Shown here: piece by piece, positions 44,862 through 54,667 of the stretch
Position numbering within the stretch: the stretch's first letter is position 1
How the letters are laid out: the number at the start of each line of letters is the position of its first letter
NCBI GenBank assembly: GCA_021299035.1
Contig: JAJTGD010000001.1
Span: 46,836 to 110,835 of the forward strand
DNA: 64,000 nt
Direction of reading: 5' to 3'
Source of the DNA: Oxalobacteraceae bacterium
Lineage (GTDB): Bacteria > Pseudomonadota > Gammaproteobacteria > Burkholderiales > Burkholderiaceae_D
The notes under the pieces: model-generated
Told to the model about the DNA's origin: nothing
The model's input: the letters and a program-made list of their open reading frames with translations, nothing else
Databases searched by the model: none
Program-made: the position numbers and the translations under genes

Positions 44862-46207
44862 CCATGGGTCGCCATGCCGTACAGCGCTCCCGCGCTGGCC
44901 GGAAAGATCCGCTCGAAATCCGCTGGCGTGGTGCGTACCGTGTTCTGTGCCGTGCGACGAATGTTCAGCCCGTAGCGGGCCAACAGGGAAAAGGAATGGT
45001 TTTCGCATGCGTCGATCTCCGACTCGGTGAGATTGCGCCGCGCAATTGCGGGCGCGTTGACCAGTACCAGCATCCGGTCGCGTGCTGTTGGCTGATCGGT
45101 GACTAGGCCGCGGTCCTGAGCACAGACATAGACTGTCGGTGTCGCGGGCAATCTGCCGCGATCAAAAATATCGCTGAACTCGCTCTGGTAATCCGGCTGA
45201 AAGAAAACATTGTGGCGGTCCAGCTCGAAGCCATCAGTCTCAGCATGAACACTCCATGTCAGCGCTGACAAAGAACGCTTCGATCCCGGTGTCGGTGATG
45301 CGGCGCGCTTACCGACATCACCCAACAAGCCTTGACCCAGAGCCGAGATATCACCATTGAATACCACGCTATCGGCAGCGAGCTGTTCGCCATTTTCCAG
45401 GCGCACATGACTCACCCGACCGCCCTGCACGCCAATCTCGGCGACGCGACAGCCGTAGCGTGCAGTGACGCCAAGCCGCTCACCCAAACGCGCTAGTGAC
45501 TGGGCCAGCGCATGCATACCACCCTGCACTGACCACACACCATCGAGCTCAACTTGCGTCACCAGCATTAAGGTCGCAGGCGCGCGCCAGGGTGAAGAGC
45601 CGCAATAGGTTGCATAGCGCGCGAACAGTTGCCGCAAGCGCTCATCGTGAAAATGCTCTCGCAATGAATCCCACAAATTACTCATTGGTCCGAGCGACGC
45701 CAGCACCGCTAAACCGCGCAGTCCAAGGTCGCCCATCATGCTGCGCAGCGTTGGCGATTGCGAGCGTATGAACGGCCCTTCAAGCGTGTCATACACCGAT
45801 CGTGCCTGCTGACAAAAGCGCATGAAGCGCATGCCCTCGCTCGGGCCCGCCAGCCGCGCGATTGCATCGCGTGATTGACCAGGATCGGCGAATAAATCCA
45901 TGCGCTGGTCCGGACTCCAGGCATGACGTGCGAGCACTGGTAGCGCGGTCAACTGAAGTTCATCTTCCAGTGAGGCACCGACCGAGCCGTACACTTGTTC
46001 GAACACCCAACGCATGGTGAACACCGTAGGGCCGCTATCAATCGGGCCACCGTCCACCATCAGCTGACGCATCTTGCCGCCCGGTTGCTCAGCTGCTTCC
46101 AGCAAGGTCACTTGCAAGCCGCGTTGTGCTAACTGCAAAGCCGACACTAATCCAGCAACGCCAGCGCCGATCACCACCACACGGTGCGCACTCGGTGGGC
46201 TAGCCAT
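44636..46207 (-). CDS. crtD: Hydroxyneurosporene 3,4-desaturase CrtD
   Basis: Starting at ATG 46207 (MASPPSAHRVVVIGAGVAGL) the protein has 523 residues. It is a CrtI-like FAD enzyme: VVIGAGVAGLVSALQLAQRGLQVTLLEAAEQPGGKM at the start and FLAGGSVHPGPGVPMAAMSGLLAA at the end. It introduces the 3,4 double bond in 1-hydroxycarotenoids. The last ~30 residues (after MDHLD) are read in a shifted frame over the start of crtC and look unconserved, so crtD may be extended by the same frame problem. The start overlaps crtA by 8 bases. Confidence 0.9.
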   Translation of the reverse strand: MASPPSAHRVVVIGAGVAGLVSALQLAQRGLQVTLLEAAEQPGGKMRQLMVDGGPIDSGPTVFTMRWVFEQVYGSVGASLEDELQLTALPVLARHAWSPDQRMDLFADPGQSRDAIARLAGPSEGMRFMRFCQQARSVYDTLEGPFIRSQSPTLRSMMGDLGLRGLAVLASLGPMSNLWDSLREHFHDERLRQLFARYATYCGSSPWRAPATLMLVTQVELDGVWSVQGGMHALAQSLARLGERLGVTARYGCRVAEIGVQGGRVSHVRLENGEQLAADSVVFNGDISALGQGLLGDVGKRAASPTPGSKRSLSALTWSVHAETDGFELDRHNVFFQPDYQSEFSDIFDRGRLPATPTVYVCAQDRGLVTDQPTARDRMLVLVNAPAIARRNLTESEIDACENHSFSLLARYGLNIRRTAQNTVRTTPADFERIFPASAGALYGMATHGWMSAFARRGAVSKVPGLFLAGGSVHPGPGVPMAAMSGLLAAATLMDHLDSTSRSRRVHISGGTSTRSPTAATTA

Positions 46208-46985
46208 ACCAGCGCCCGTTCCATGTACCGCGCATGGAGAGCGGCGCAAAGCGCACGAACATCGACTCAGAAAAAAATGTATGCCGCCACGCCGCACGAA
46301 TCGCTTCCTCATGCGCGCCGGTGCGTGCATAGGCATCCATCGCAGCGGCGTTTTGCCACAAGCTGAATGTCGCTTGGCGGAGCAGCGGTGCCTCACCTAA
46401 ACCAATCGCCAGCTCACAGCCCTCGGCAGTAGCAAGCCCCGCTTGTGCGGCCGGTGCGTAGCGCCAGAATGCGGCTGCAGCGCTTGGCCGTATCGAGGCA
46501 CGGGTCAATGCGGCAATCGGTGCATTCGACGGAATGGATGGCCCGGGTTGCAATGACACGCCATCCCACGAGCCACGTGCATTGGCGGTCTGCAAAGTGA
46601 TGGTGAGACACTCATCACTGCGTTGACGATAACGATCGAGTAAATCGGAGCGTGCTTCAAACTGTTCTGCGTGTTCGATGTCATCAAAAAAGCAGAATAC
46701 GCCTTGATACGAAGCACTGGGCGCCAGGCCAAAGCCACCACCACGACCACTACCGAGTGTTTTGATGAATTGCAGCCCAGGGGCTTGGTCGGGAAACCAG
46801 CGAGAGAACGCGAGCCTGCCCCAGCTCCAGGGCCAGTAAGCAGGTCGTAGACGCGCAATTAGCAGTACAGCCGCGCCGCAGGGCGCGACCTCACCGCTTT
46901 GGCTTAGGTGCGCGCGCTCTGTGTCAGCGGGCCCCTCATCCGCAGGATCGCTGCCGTTCCTGGCGATGAGATGGCCGGCGGACAT
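46200..46985 (-). CDS. crtA: Spheroidene monooxygenase CrtA
   Basis: The 261-residue protein matches CrtA: LARLRPAY-WPWSWGRLAFSRW, GLQFIKTLGSGRGGGFGLAPSASYQGVFCFFDD and a C-terminal FFSESMFVRFAPLSMRGTWNGRWYG. CrtA adds the keto group that turns spheroidene into spheroidenone under aerobic conditions. It lies 38 bases after pufC and overlaps crtD by 8, joining the crt genes to the puf operon. Confidence 0.92.
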   Translation of the reverse strand: MSAGHLIARNGSDPADEGPADTERAHLSQSGEVAPCGAAVLLIARLRPAYWPWSWGRLAFSRWFPDQAPGLQFIKTLGSGRGGGFGLAPSASYQGVFCFFDDIEHAEQFEARSDLLDRYRQRSDECLTITLQTANARGSWDGVSLQPGPSIPSNAPIAALTRASIRPSAAAAFWRYAPAAQAGLATAEGCELAIGLGEAPLLRQATFSLWQNAAAMDAYARTGAHEEAIRAAWRHTFFSESMFVRFAPLSMRGTWNGRWYG

Positions 46986-47023
46986 TGGGCTAGCCGATAA
47001 GGCGGTTCACGTAGGTATCAACT

Positions 47024-48040
47024 TCACTTGCTAGCCGGACCCGAAGCAAGCTCTGGATAATCCTTCAGCATCGGGAAGCCGTACAAAGGTTTGTAGGCAC
47101 CTTGGTGACACGTCGCACAGCTCACCTTCGCGACATCGCCACCCGGACCTTTACGCTCGACCGGGAACACTTCGGTCAACGGCACCATGTATTCATTGTT
47201 CACATCACGCGCCATACGAATCCCGTGATAAGCGGTGACACGTTGTGGCGGGCTGCCCTCCCAACTCTGGAACGAGCGCGTGTTGTGGCAGTAGGTGCAA
47301 TTGACACCCAGCGAGGTCGACATATGCGTCATCAGGCTGTAGGTCCACTCGGCTTGCTTGATCGAGTGCCGGTTACCCGAGGGTAGTGGCGTTGGGCCAT
47401 TCACGCGAATCGGCTTGTCTTCCAGCAGGAAAGGCGTCAGTGCATCAGTTGGCAGTGATGACATATTCGCCAGCGGCGCTGGCGTATTCTGCCCTGCCAG
47501 ATCACCGATGAAGTCAGCACGCTTGTCTTGCTCGAGCGGTGTGAACCACACATTGGTCGGTACTGGATTGCCGCGGTGGCAGGTATAGCAAGTGACACCG
47601 GTTTCAGCGACGTGGTTCTTCCAGTTGCCGTTGATGTGGCGTGTCATCTCGATCATCTTGCGTGCGACGATCTTGGTGTACTTGCTGTCTTCGGCGAAGT
47701 TTTGCACGTTATGGCAGTAAGCACAGCCTTCTTTCGGCGATACCCACGCGGTGATCTGCGTCATCAATCCGATGAATTGCCCTGCTGACAAATCACCTAG
47801 TACCTGCACGTTCTGGTAAGAGGCTTTTGCACGCGGGCCGTCGGGTGAAGCCGGTGGTGGCGCGGGCGGCACGGTATTGAGTGCATCTTGGGTATCGAGA
47901 TGGCGCGGGTTGTAGACCTGCACCATACCGGTACCGCGGAAGCCGTGCTGTACGCTGTCCATCGGCGGTCGCTCGCAACCCGCGAGCAGCGCGCAGCCTA
48001 AGGCCAGCAGCGCGGCGATTGTCGGGATTCGTGAGGTCAT
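47024..48040 (-). CDS. pufC: Reaction-centre tetrahaem cytochrome c subunit
   Basis: The 338-residue lipoprotein has a signal with lipobox LLAGC (Cys22) and four haem-binding motifs: CAYCH, CYTCH, CTYCH and CATCH. Methionine ligands are plausible in the helices preceding each. It sits on the periplasmic face of the reaction centre and re-reduces the special pair. Its start overlaps the pufM stop as ATGA. Confidence 0.96.
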   Translation of the reverse strand: MTSRIPTIAALLALGCALLAGCERPPMDSVQHGFRGTGMVQVYNPRHLDTQDALNTVPPAPPPASPDGPRAKASYQNVQVLGDLSAGQFIGLMTQITAWVSPKEGCAYCHNVQNFAEDSKYTKIVARKMIEMTRHINGNWKNHVAETGVTCYTCHRGNPVPTNVWFTPLEQDKRADFIGDLAGQNTPAPLANMSSLPTDALTPFLLEDKPIRVNGPTPLPSGNRHSIKQAEWTYSLMTHMSTSLGVNCTYCHNTRSFQSWEGSPPQRVTAYHGIRMARDVNNEYMVPLTEVFPVERKGPGGDVAKVSCATCHQGAYKPLYGFPMLKDYPELASGPASK

Positions 48041-49014
48041 GGCTTGGCTCCCTGCAGAGTGGCGGGGTCGACGATGTCACCCCAGACATGCGGATACGGT
48101 GGTGCGAAGCCATGCTTGATGGCCCATAGATACCAGTTATCAACGGCTGTGCCGGTGAGCAGGATGCCGATGCCGCCAGTCAGCGGACACAGCACTGCGA
48201 ACCACCAAGCCCAACGGTGAATCGATTCCATCGTGGCGTTGAAGCCCATGGTCCAGCGCCAGAACAATGCGGCACGCTCAGTGGCAGTACCACGATCGAT
48301 GATCTGCTCGATTTCACGCTCGCCACCGTAGCGACCCACCGCAAGAATCGTCGCGCCATGCATCGCAAACAGCAACGCAGAACCGTACAAGAAGGCAATC
48401 GACAGCGCATGGAACGGGTTGTAGAACAGATTCCCATAGCGCAGCGAGAAAGCAGCCGTCCAGTCAAGGTGCGGGAAGATACCGAACGGTACCGCTTCGC
48501 CCCAGCTACCCATCAGTACTGGGCGGAACAGACCGAGCACAAGGAACAACCAAATCGCAGCAGCAAACGCCCACGCGATATGCGTCCCCATTTGCAGCGC
48601 GCGTGCGCGACGATACACATTCGCCCACCACAGCAGCACCGAGATCGTCAGAAACAGACCGCAGATTTGCCACCAACCGCCTTGATTCAACGGTGCGAAT
48701 TTCAGGCCATTACCTGGCGCGGGTGGATCAAGCGAGAGCCAGAACAGCTGGCGAATGAATTGCACTGGATCCCAGTTCACCGACGCCAGCATGTTCATAC
48801 CGATGATGGTGAAGGCGAACAGCCCGAACATCAGCGACATCGTGCCAAGCACGCCGAGGTAAATCGGCCCGATCTGCGCGTTACCGAGTCGGCCCGCCAG
48901 ATGCAAGAGGAATGGCGTACCCGAACGCGACAGCGCTGGTTTGTGCTGCGCTATGCCATCGTGCAGCGGTCCGGTGACCTGAACTGCCGTAAAGAGGTTT
49001 TGATAATCAGCCAT
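48037..49014 (-). CDS. pufM: Photosynthetic reaction centre M subunit
   Basis: The 325-residue protein has five membrane helices, the [52 protein letters not shown] block with special-pair, monomer and non-haem iron histidines, and the [28 protein letters not shown] ending. It binds half the special pair and QA. It ends in the 4-base overlap with pufC and begins 10 bases after pufL. Confidence 0.98.
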   Translation of the reverse strand: MADYQNLFTAVQVTGPLHDGIAQHKPALSRSGTPFLLHLAGRLGNAQIGPIYLGVLGTMSLMFGLFAFTIIGMNMLASVNWDPVQFIRQLFWLSLDPPAPGNGLKFAPLNQGGWWQICGLFLTISVLLWWANVYRRARALQMGTHIAWAFAAAIWLFLVLGLFRPVLMGSWGEAVPFGIFPHLDWTAAFSLRYGNLFYNPFHALSIAFLYGSALLFAMHGATILAVGRYGGEREIEQIIDRGTATERAALFWRWTMGFNATMESIHRWAWWFAVLCPLTGGIGILLTGTAVDNWYLWAIKHGFAPPYPHVWGDIVDPATLQGAKP

Positions 49015-49024
49015 CGTGCGCTCC

Positions 49025-49852
49025 TTAGCGGTTCCAGATCGGCATGTTCAACCACCAGCTCCACCACTCTGGCCAGCCGCGGCTCCAGAATGGTCCTGAC
49101 AGCACGATGCAGAGTGCCGAGAAAAGCACAGCAGCCAGTGCGAGAAACAGGCCAAGACGGTGAATGCCCAGTGTGCCGACCGAGTAACCGACCAGATCAC
49201 GGAAGTAGGTATCTTCGTGTTCCGGTGTTTTAACGGTCTCTCCCTTAGCCGGATTCGTCGATGACAGCACCAGTCCACCGTGCATCGACAGCGCCAGCGC
49301 CGTCGTGAAGAAGAAGGTGATGGCGATCATGTGCGCCGGGTTGTAATGGAAGTGCAGGTATTGGTAGCCAACGTTTGAGACCCAGTCGAGATGACTGAAA
49401 ATCCCGTAAGGGAAACCATGACCCCAGGCGCCCATCAAGATCGGGCGAATCACATTCAGCGTGACATACGCCAGAATCGCAACCGAGAAGGCGAAAGGTA
49501 CGTGGTAGCCCATACCGAGCTTGCGGCAGATTTCAACTTCTCGCGCGGCCCATGAACCGAAGGCGCCGATCGCGCAGACGGTGATCAACTGCCACAAGCC
49601 GCCTTGTAATAACGGCGCCATTCGCAGGCCGTATGACAAGTCGGGTGGCGCGATATTGATCTGCCACACATTCCAGGTCGGTCCTTGCGATGCACCCCAC
49701 AGGATCAGCGCAGTGCCGAGGAAGGAAAAGAAGATAGTGGTCACGCCGAAGAACCCGACGTAGAAGGGACCGATCCAGAAATCGAATAGGTCACCCCCCA
49801 CCAGGGTACCCCCACGAACCCGGTATTTTTTCTCGAAACTTAACATGGCCAT
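49025..49852 (-). CDS. pufL: Photosynthetic reaction centre L subunit
   Basis: From ATG 49852 ([23 protein letters not shown]) the protein has 275 residues; GGAGGG before it fixes this start rather than the in-frame codon 18 bases upstream. Five helices and the [53 protein letters not shown] block carry bacteriochlorophyll and iron ligands. It forms the active electron-transfer branch and binds QB. Confidence 0.98.
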   Translation of the reverse strand: MAMLSFEKKYRVRGGTLVGGDLFDFWIGPFYVGFFGVTTIFFSFLGTALILWGASQGPTWNVWQINIAPPDLSYGLRMAPLLQGGLWQLITVCAIGAFGSWAAREVEICRKLGMGYHVPFAFSVAILAYVTLNVIRPILMGAWGHGFPYGIFSHLDWVSNVGYQYLHFHYNPAHMIAITFFFTTALALSMHGGLVLSSTNPAKGETVKTPEHEDTYFRDLVGYSVGTLGIHRLGLFLALAAVLFSALCIVLSGPFWSRGWPEWWSWWLNMPIWNR

Positions 49853-49938
49853 GATCGAGCCCTCCAACAAGGATGCACAAAGTCATCCCGTATTAATCTT
49901 ATGAGGACAGACAAGTGAACGAGCCACATGCCTGCCCA

Positions 49939-49952
49939 CCACCACGAGGTGG
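49939..49952 (-). promoter_or_regulatory. Hairpin in the pufA-pufL gap
   Basis: CCACC-TCGT-GGTGG (minus strand) begins 6 bases after the pufA stop. In Rhodobacter a hairpin at this place protects the pufBA segment of the mRNA; the same role is likely here, but the stem is short. Confidence 0.5.
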
Positions 49953-49957
49953 ATTTT

Positions 49958-50131
49958 TTACTTCGGCATGGATGCGTTCTGGGCAGTCGATGGGCTTTTC
50001 GCGCCATCCAGCCAGTTGAACTTGTTTGTCGATAACAGGATGAGATGAATCATCGCTGCCAGACCGAACAAGAAAACCCCCTGAATTACCATTGCACGCA
50101 GCGGGTCGTACAGGCGCCATATTCTCCACAT
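49958..50131 (-). CDS. pufA: LH1 alpha polypeptide
   Basis: The 57-residue antenna protein reads [20 protein letters not shown], then one membrane helix with the bacteriochlorophyll ligand His29 (AAMIHL) and the [14 protein letters not shown]-terminal hallmark. GGAGATAGGACC before its ATG overlaps the stop codon of the preceding 73-codon gene. Unusually, it does not follow pufB directly. Confidence 0.97.
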   Translation of the reverse strand: MWRIWRLYDPLRAMVIQGVFLFGLAAMIHLILLSTNKFNWLDGAKSPSTAQNASMPK

Positions 50132-50142
50132 GGTCCTATCTC

Positions 50143-50364
50143 CTAAAGTGTGTGTGACATGAACGAATACACTGCAGCCTGCACGCTCCCGAACAGGGAC
50201 TTGCAGCTCTCAGCACCAGGCAGCCAGCTACGCCATGGCATACCAGTCAGCGAACCGACCAGTGCAATAGCGAGTACAACGACGAAGCCCAGCGTAAAGA
50301 TCATCCTGAATGTGACGGTTTCATCCGCCCTATCTCGATCCTGGTTCATTTGCATGTTGGCCAT
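50143..50364 (-). CDS. Single-helix protein between pufB and pufA, LH1-beta-like without ligand His
   Basis: The 73-residue protein has a charged N-terminus, one membrane helix (about 21-41, [21 protein letters not shown]) and a 25-residue C-terminal tail. Aligned without gaps to the neighbouring LH1 beta (Glu15 on beta Glu14) 9 of 35 residues match, including Phe19, Gly26, Val28, Ala32, Ala34, and the Trp-Arg-x-Trp end; but beta His37 (bacteriochlorophyll ligand) is Ser38 and beta His19 is Arg20. AAAGGA precedes the ATG, the gene starts 31 bases after pufB and the pufA ribosome site overlaps its stop, so it is translated as part of the puf operon. A distant PufQ or a PufX-like ring protein are alternatives. 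No function is established. Confidence 0.75.
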   Translation of the reverse strand: MANMQMNQDRDRADETVTFRMIFTLGFVVVLAIALVGSLTGMPWRSWLPGAESCKSLFGSVQAAVYSFMSHTL

Positions 50365-50395
50365 AGTGATTCCTTTCGTTAACGGCTAGCCGAGA

Positions 50396-50542
50396 TCAGG
50401 TGATCCAGGGACGCCATGCCCACACCAGCGCATGTGCGATCACGGCAACTGCCGTGAAACCCACCAAGCCCTGCATGTAGTACGCATGGAATTCCTGAGC
50501 CTCATCATCAGACATTCCGGAAATGCTCTTCCTTTCAGCCAT
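50396..50542 (-). CDS. pufB: LH1 beta polypeptide
   Basis: The 48-residue protein ([20 protein letters not shown]) has the LH1 beta features: EAQEFH with His19, one membrane helix, bacteriochlorophyll-ligand His37 (VIAHAL) and the WAWRPW C-terminus. AAGGAG lies seven bases before the ATG. It is too short for ordinary gene finders. It is the first structural puf gene, 111 bases after bchZ. Confidence 0.97.
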   Translation of the reverse strand: MAERKSISGMSDDEAQEFHAYYMQGLVGFTAVAVIAHALVWAWRPWIT

Positions 50543-50560
50543 GAGAACGCTCCTTACTGA

Positions 50561-50574
50561 TGGCCTTGCGGCCA
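50561..50574 (-). promoter_or_regulatory. GNRA-tetraloop hairpin before pufB
   Basis: On the mRNA strand TGGCC-GCAA-GGCCA is a 5-bp stem closed by a stable GCAA tetraloop, 18 bases before the pufB ATG and just ahead of its ribosome site. It may protect a processed 5' end of the puf message. Confidence 0.5.
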
Positions 50575-50653
50575 GTGGTGCGTAAAGCCCCGCAACCTTG
50601 GGCGGCCGCAGCGAACTGCCACGACATCCTGCGAATCAACTGTGTAGAGGGCT

Positions 50654-52120
50654 TCATGCAGCCTCTCCGATACGCAGTGACTCTCTTGCTCTTACAACAC
50701 GCTCAACGCTCACGCTGTCCTCACCGGCGCGACGAGCATCGCGTTCAGCGCGATCACGTATTTGTTTAGCCGCCGAGATCTGAACCAGCACAGGTTCGGC
50801 AGCGACCAATTTGTTCAGCAACTCACGTGCAGCGTCATCCCATGCGGCTTGCGCACGCACAGGGGTCGGATCGACGCGATCCATCTCGGTACCCAAAGGC
50901 AGGATGTTGAACAAGGCGTCGAACAGACAGTTGCAGAATTCTTGAATCAGATAAGTAGCACCGGAATAGCCCATGAAAGGCGTGCCGATGTGCCGACGAA
51001 TAATCGCGCCAGGGAATGAAGCGGTGATAAAGCTAGGCTTCATCGGCGAAGCAGAACCTGCCTCAGCCAGATACATACGCTCGTTATAGCTGCCGTACAT
51101 CACGAGTGGCGGCTTCTCACGCACCAGTTGGCGGATAGATTCGTTATCGGTTTTTTCGCCCGGCTTACGCGCGACAGAGAAGGTGCACGGCAAGCCCATC
51201 TCATCTTCGAAAAAGTGACGCACACCACGCGCATACGTTTCATTAGCGACGATGGCGAAGCTGGCAGTACCAAAGAAGTCTTGCGTGACCGAGCGCCACA
51301 AATCCCAAATAGGTTTGATGGTGGTGTGCTTCTCGCGTTCAATGAAAGGCTCGGGGTCGATATGCAGCAACTCACCCAGCGTACGCAGGAATTTCGTTGT
51401 GCTGTGCAAGCCTATCGGTGCTTGCAGATATGGACGCTCGAGTGCCTCGCACAACAAACGACCAAACTCGCGATACATGCAGATATTGACATCTGCATCA
51501 GCCAGTTTTTGAACGTCCGCCAAGTGGCTACCCAGCGGGAACACCATATTCACTTCAGCGCCAATGCCTTCCACCAAACGACGGATCTCGGCCAGATCGC
51601 TTGGCATGTTGAAGGTGCCGTAGGATGGGCCGATAATGTTGACGCGAGGCTTCTCACCCGGTTCGCGCTGATCGAAAGGCTTGCGCTCTGGTACATGGCG
51701 CAGACCATATTCATGCCACAGCCACAGCATTGCGCGGTTGGCGCACTGCCATTGATCTTCATCGATCGTACGCGGCAAGAAGCGCAAGATGCTGGTGCCC
51801 TCAGGCGTGACACCACCACCGATCATTTCGGCGATAGAACCTGTCACCACGACTGCTGGCAGATCCGGATCAAGCGCGCCATGTGCACGCTTCATCGCAC
51901 CCTCGGTGCCTTCGCGGCCCAATTGTTCTTCTGCCAGACCGGTAACGACAATCGGCAGCTCATGCGGTGGTAGCGCATCGGTGTAGTGCAATACCGAAGT
52001 CACTGGCAGGTTTTCGCAACCGACCGGGCCATCGATGATGACTTGCAGACCCTTAACGGCGGTGAAGACATATACCGCACCCCAGTAACCACCTGCGCGA
52101 TCGTGGTCGATGATGTTCAT
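50654..52120 (-). CDS. bchZ: Chlorophyllide a reductase subunit Z
   Basis: The 488-residue protein matches Bch[39 protein letters not shown] with a cluster-ligand Cys near residue 35, and the [17 protein letters not shown] and [33 protein letters not shown] stretches. BchY and BchZ form the catalytic heterotetramer of chlorophyllide reductase, which reduces ring B in bacteriochlorophyll synthesis. It overlaps bchY by 4 bases. Confidence 0.96.
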   Translation of the reverse strand: MNIIDHDRAGGYWGAVYVFTAVKGLQVIIDGPVGCENLPVTSVLHYTDALPPHELPIVVTGLAEEQLGREGTEGAMKRAHGALDPDLPAVVVTGSIAEMIGGGVTPEGTSILRFLPRTIDEDQWQCANRAMLWLWHEYGLRHVPERKPFDQREPGEKPRVNIIGPSYGTFNMPSDLAEIRRLVEGIGAEVNMVFPLGSHLADVQKLADADVNICMYREFGRLLCEALERPYLQAPIGLHSTTKFLRTLGELLHIDPEPFIEREKHTTIKPIWDLWRSVTQDFFGTASFAIVANETYARGVRHFFEDEMGLPCTFSVARKPGEKTDNESIRQLVREKPPLVMYGSYNERMYLAEAGSASPMKPSFITASFPGAIIRRHIGTPFMGYSGATYLIQEFCNCLFDALFNILPLGTEMDRVDPTPVRAQAAWDDAARELLNKLVAAEPVLVQISAAKQIRDRAERDARRAGEDSVSVERVVRARESLRIGEAA

Positions 52121-53646
52121 ATCATCTCCTCCGCCTTGCGTTTTTTCGCCGCTTTCTCAAGCCGACGGCGTGTCTCTACGCGAAACTCTGGACGCTCAAC
52201 GGGCTTGTCTTCCCATACACCGGCACGATCACCGTCGCCGGCATCGCCGAAGAAGGCCTTCATGTCGTCCATGCGCGTGCGATTCTTGATCGCTGCGTTG
52301 ATCACGGTAGCCAGTGAGCCAGCGCCGGCCACACCCATTAATGGGCGCGCGGAAATCAGGTTCGTGAAGTACAGCGATGGGAGCGACATCTGCTTGGCGG
52401 CTTGCACCACCGGCGTGGTACCGATCGCGAGATCGGGTTTGTATTCATTGACTGCGGCAATGTCTTGTTCGAGCGAGGCGCGGTACTGCACCTGCACACC
52501 CTTGGCTTCCAGCCATGCGCGATCGACTTCGCTGGCGGCTGTCTGTGGGCACGCCGTGCCGACGTAGCGCAGATCAGCGCCACTCTCAACTAACAAACGC
52601 CCGACCAGCAACTCCGAGCCTTCGTAACCGGATAACGTGATACGACCATCGATGCGAGTGGCAGAAAGCGCACCCTTGATGGCTGGCAGGAAGCGGTTCT
52701 TTGCAGCGTCGATCATGCGTTGTTCGACATTGCAGGCATCACCAATCGATTGCAGCCAGGCCTCGGTACCATCATGACCCACTGGCGCAGAGCCCACCGA
52801 GCCACGCCCTGCTGCTTCGAACTCGCGCAGGCTGGCGGTGTAAAACGGATGGATCGCGGCCACCGCTGCGCAGTCGAGTGCCGCATACAACTCGCGCCAC
52901 TCACGCGTGGGTACGGTTGGCCCTGCGGCCAAGCCCAGCATCTCCAGCATGCCGCCGATGATCATTGGATCAGCGGGGAACATCTCGCCTAACAGCGTAA
53001 CTGTTGGCTTGTCGCTGACGCCGGAGCGCGGAGCGGCCACAGGTCCTGCTACGACCTCACTACGTGCGTATTTCAGCATCGCAGCGGACAGTACATCTTT
53101 AGCCTCGGCATGCGTTGGCACACCAAAGCCGGGTACATCAATACCGATTACGCGCACGCCATTAATTTCTTTTGGCAGAATCTGCAGTGGTACGCCAGAG
53201 GCTGTCGGTACGCAGAGATTGATCACGACGATCGCATCATACGAATCCGGATTCGCCTGTTCATGCACCGCGTCGCGAATATCTTCAAACAGCTTGCCAG
53301 TGACCAGCGTCTCGGAGTTGAACGGCACGTAGCCCACACTGCGGCGCGCACCATAAAAATGTGAGGTAAAGGTCAGGCCATACACGCAGCAGGCCGAGCC
53401 CGACAAAATGGTGGCCGTGCGGCGCATACGCAAACCAACGCGCAATGAACCAAATGCAGGGCACATACTCTGCGGCTGATCATGCGGGCCTTTCGGGTAA
53501 TCGGCAGCGTAGCGATCTAGTACACCGGCTTTGCCTGCAGCGCGTGCCGCTGCCTCCAACTGCTCCTTGCCCGCGTGGCAACCAACGCCGTCACTTTCCA
53601 GTGCGGCGGGGTTTTTAACGATTGGGATCACGGTGCGCTGGTCCAT
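52117..53646 (-). CDS. bchY: Chlorophyllide a reductase subunit Y
   Basis: The 509-residue nitrogenase-like protein has cluster-ligand cysteines in [10 protein letters not shown] and [12 protein letters not shown] and the [20 protein letters not shown] segment. It pairs with BchZ and receives electrons from BchX. It starts 4 bases after the bchX stop and overlaps bchZ by 4. Confidence 0.96.
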   Translation of the reverse strand: MDQRTVIPIVKNPAALESDGVGCHAGKEQLEAAARAAGKAGVLDRYAADYPKGPHDQPQSMCPAFGSLRVGLRMRRTATILSGSACCVYGLTFTSHFYGARRSVGYVPFNSETLVTGKLFEDIRDAVHEQANPDSYDAIVVINLCVPTASGVPLQILPKEINGVRVIGIDVPGFGVPTHAEAKDVLSAAMLKYARSEVVAGPVAAPRSGVSDKPTVTLLGEMFPADPMIIGGMLEMLGLAAGPTVPTREWRELYAALDCAAVAAIHPFYTASLREFEAAGRGSVGSAPVGHDGTEAWLQSIGDACNVEQRMIDAAKNRFLPAIKGALSATRIDGRITLSGYEGSELLVGRLLVESGADLRYVGTACPQTAASEVDRAWLEAKGVQVQYRASLEQDIAAVNEYKPDLAIGTTPVVQAAKQMSLPSLYFTNLISARPLMGVAGAGSLATVINAAIKNRTRMDDMKAFFGDAGDGDRAGVWEDKPVERPEFRVETRRRLEKAAKKRKAEEMI

Positions 53647-53650
53647 GTTT

Positions 53651-54667
53651 TCAGACCTCGTCGTAGATCACTTCGAGCGATGGCTTGATGACTTCCTCGC
53701 GGCCCATCATGTCGGCAGTTGTCGCCGGCTGCAGTACAACATCACGGCCTACGGCGTCTGCCGAGAACAAGCCGAGCAGTTCTTCTTGCGTTAGTGGTTT
53801 GGGTCGTACCGGTGGTGCGTCGGCAACGTTTTGTGCCAGCGTGGCGAACAAACTGCCCCATGGACTTTCCGGACGGCCAACGATTTCGTAGCTGGCGCTC
53901 TTTCTGCGAATGTCTTCGTTTGCCGGGATTGCCGACAACACCGGGATACCAGCTCGCGTAGCGAACGCTTGTGCCTCGCCGGTACCGTCATCCTTGTTGA
54001 TCACCATGCCGGCCACACCCACATTGCCACCAAGCTTGCGGAAGTATTCAACCGCTGAGCAGACGTTGTTGGCGACATAGAGTGATTGCAGGTCATTACT
54101 GCCGACCACGATCACTTTCTGGCACATATCGCGTGCAATCGGCAAACCAAAGCCTCCGCACACCACGTCACCCAGAAAATCCAGTAACACGTAGTCGAAG
54201 CCCCAGTCATGGAAGCCGAGTTTTTCGAGCAATTCAAAACCGTGGATGATGCCGCGACCACCGCAGCCGCGACCGACCTCAGGGCCGCCAAGCTCCATCG
54301 CGTAGACACCATCGCGCTTGAAGCAGACATCACCAATCGCAACCGGCTCGCCAGCTAATTTCTTTTTCGATGAGGTCTCGATAATGGTTGGGCAAGCGCG
54401 ACCACCAAACAGCAGCGAGGTGGTATCACTCTTAGGGTCGCAACCGATCAGCAACACCTTCTTGCCCTGCTGCGCCATCATGTAAGAGAGGTTGGAGAGC
54501 GTGAAGCTCTTGCCAATACCACCCTTGCCGTAGATCGCAATGATCTGGGTTTCTTTCTTGACCTCGCCGGTATGTACCGGATTCGGCTCGACCGCAGCTT
54601 CGGCGCGTAGGCGCTCTTTCTGCATGAAGTGTACGGGTGCTGCCTGTTGCTCGGTAGGCTGGCTCAT
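53651..54667 (-). CDS. bchX: Chlorophyllide a reductase iron protein BchX
   Basis: The 338-residue NifH-like ATPase has the P-loop YGKGGIGKS (46-54), switch motifs (GCDPKSDTTSLLFGG) and cluster cysteines in GRGCGGRG and VVCGGFGLPIARDMCQ. A dimer carries a [4Fe-4S] cluster and drives ATP-dependent electron transfer to BchYZ. It overlaps bchC by 4 bases. Confidence 0.96.
   Translation of the reverse strand: MSQPTEQQAAPVHFMQKERLRAEAAVEPNPVHTGEVKKETQIIAIYGKGGIGKSFTLSNLSYMMAQQGKKVLLIGCDPKSDTTSLLFGGRACPTIIETSSKKKLAGEPVAIGDVCFKRDGVYAMELGGPEVGRGCGGRGIIHGFELLEKLGFHDWGFDYVLLDFLGDVVCGGFGLPIARDMCQKVIVVGSNDLQSLYVANNVCSAVEYFRKLGGNVGVAGMVINKDDGTGEAQAFATRAGIPVLSAIPANEDIRRKSASYEIVGRPESPWGSLFATLAQNVADAPPVRPKPLTQEELLGLFSADAVGRDVVLQPATTADMMGREEVIKPSLEVIYDEV

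Noticed and set aside
48217..49233. Rightward 338-codon frame opposite pufM and pufL
   Set aside because: Shadow of the pufL and pufM genes; composition (Arg/Gln/His-rich) is that of an antisense frame.
50543..50653. Possible pufQ before pufB
   Set aside because: The gap is only 111 bases and contains no open frame of suitable length; it holds a hairpin and the pufB ribosome site.
51128..51973. Rightward 281-codon frame opposite bchZ
   Set aside because: It is a frame shadow of the conserved bchZ gene; the translation has no recognisable family.
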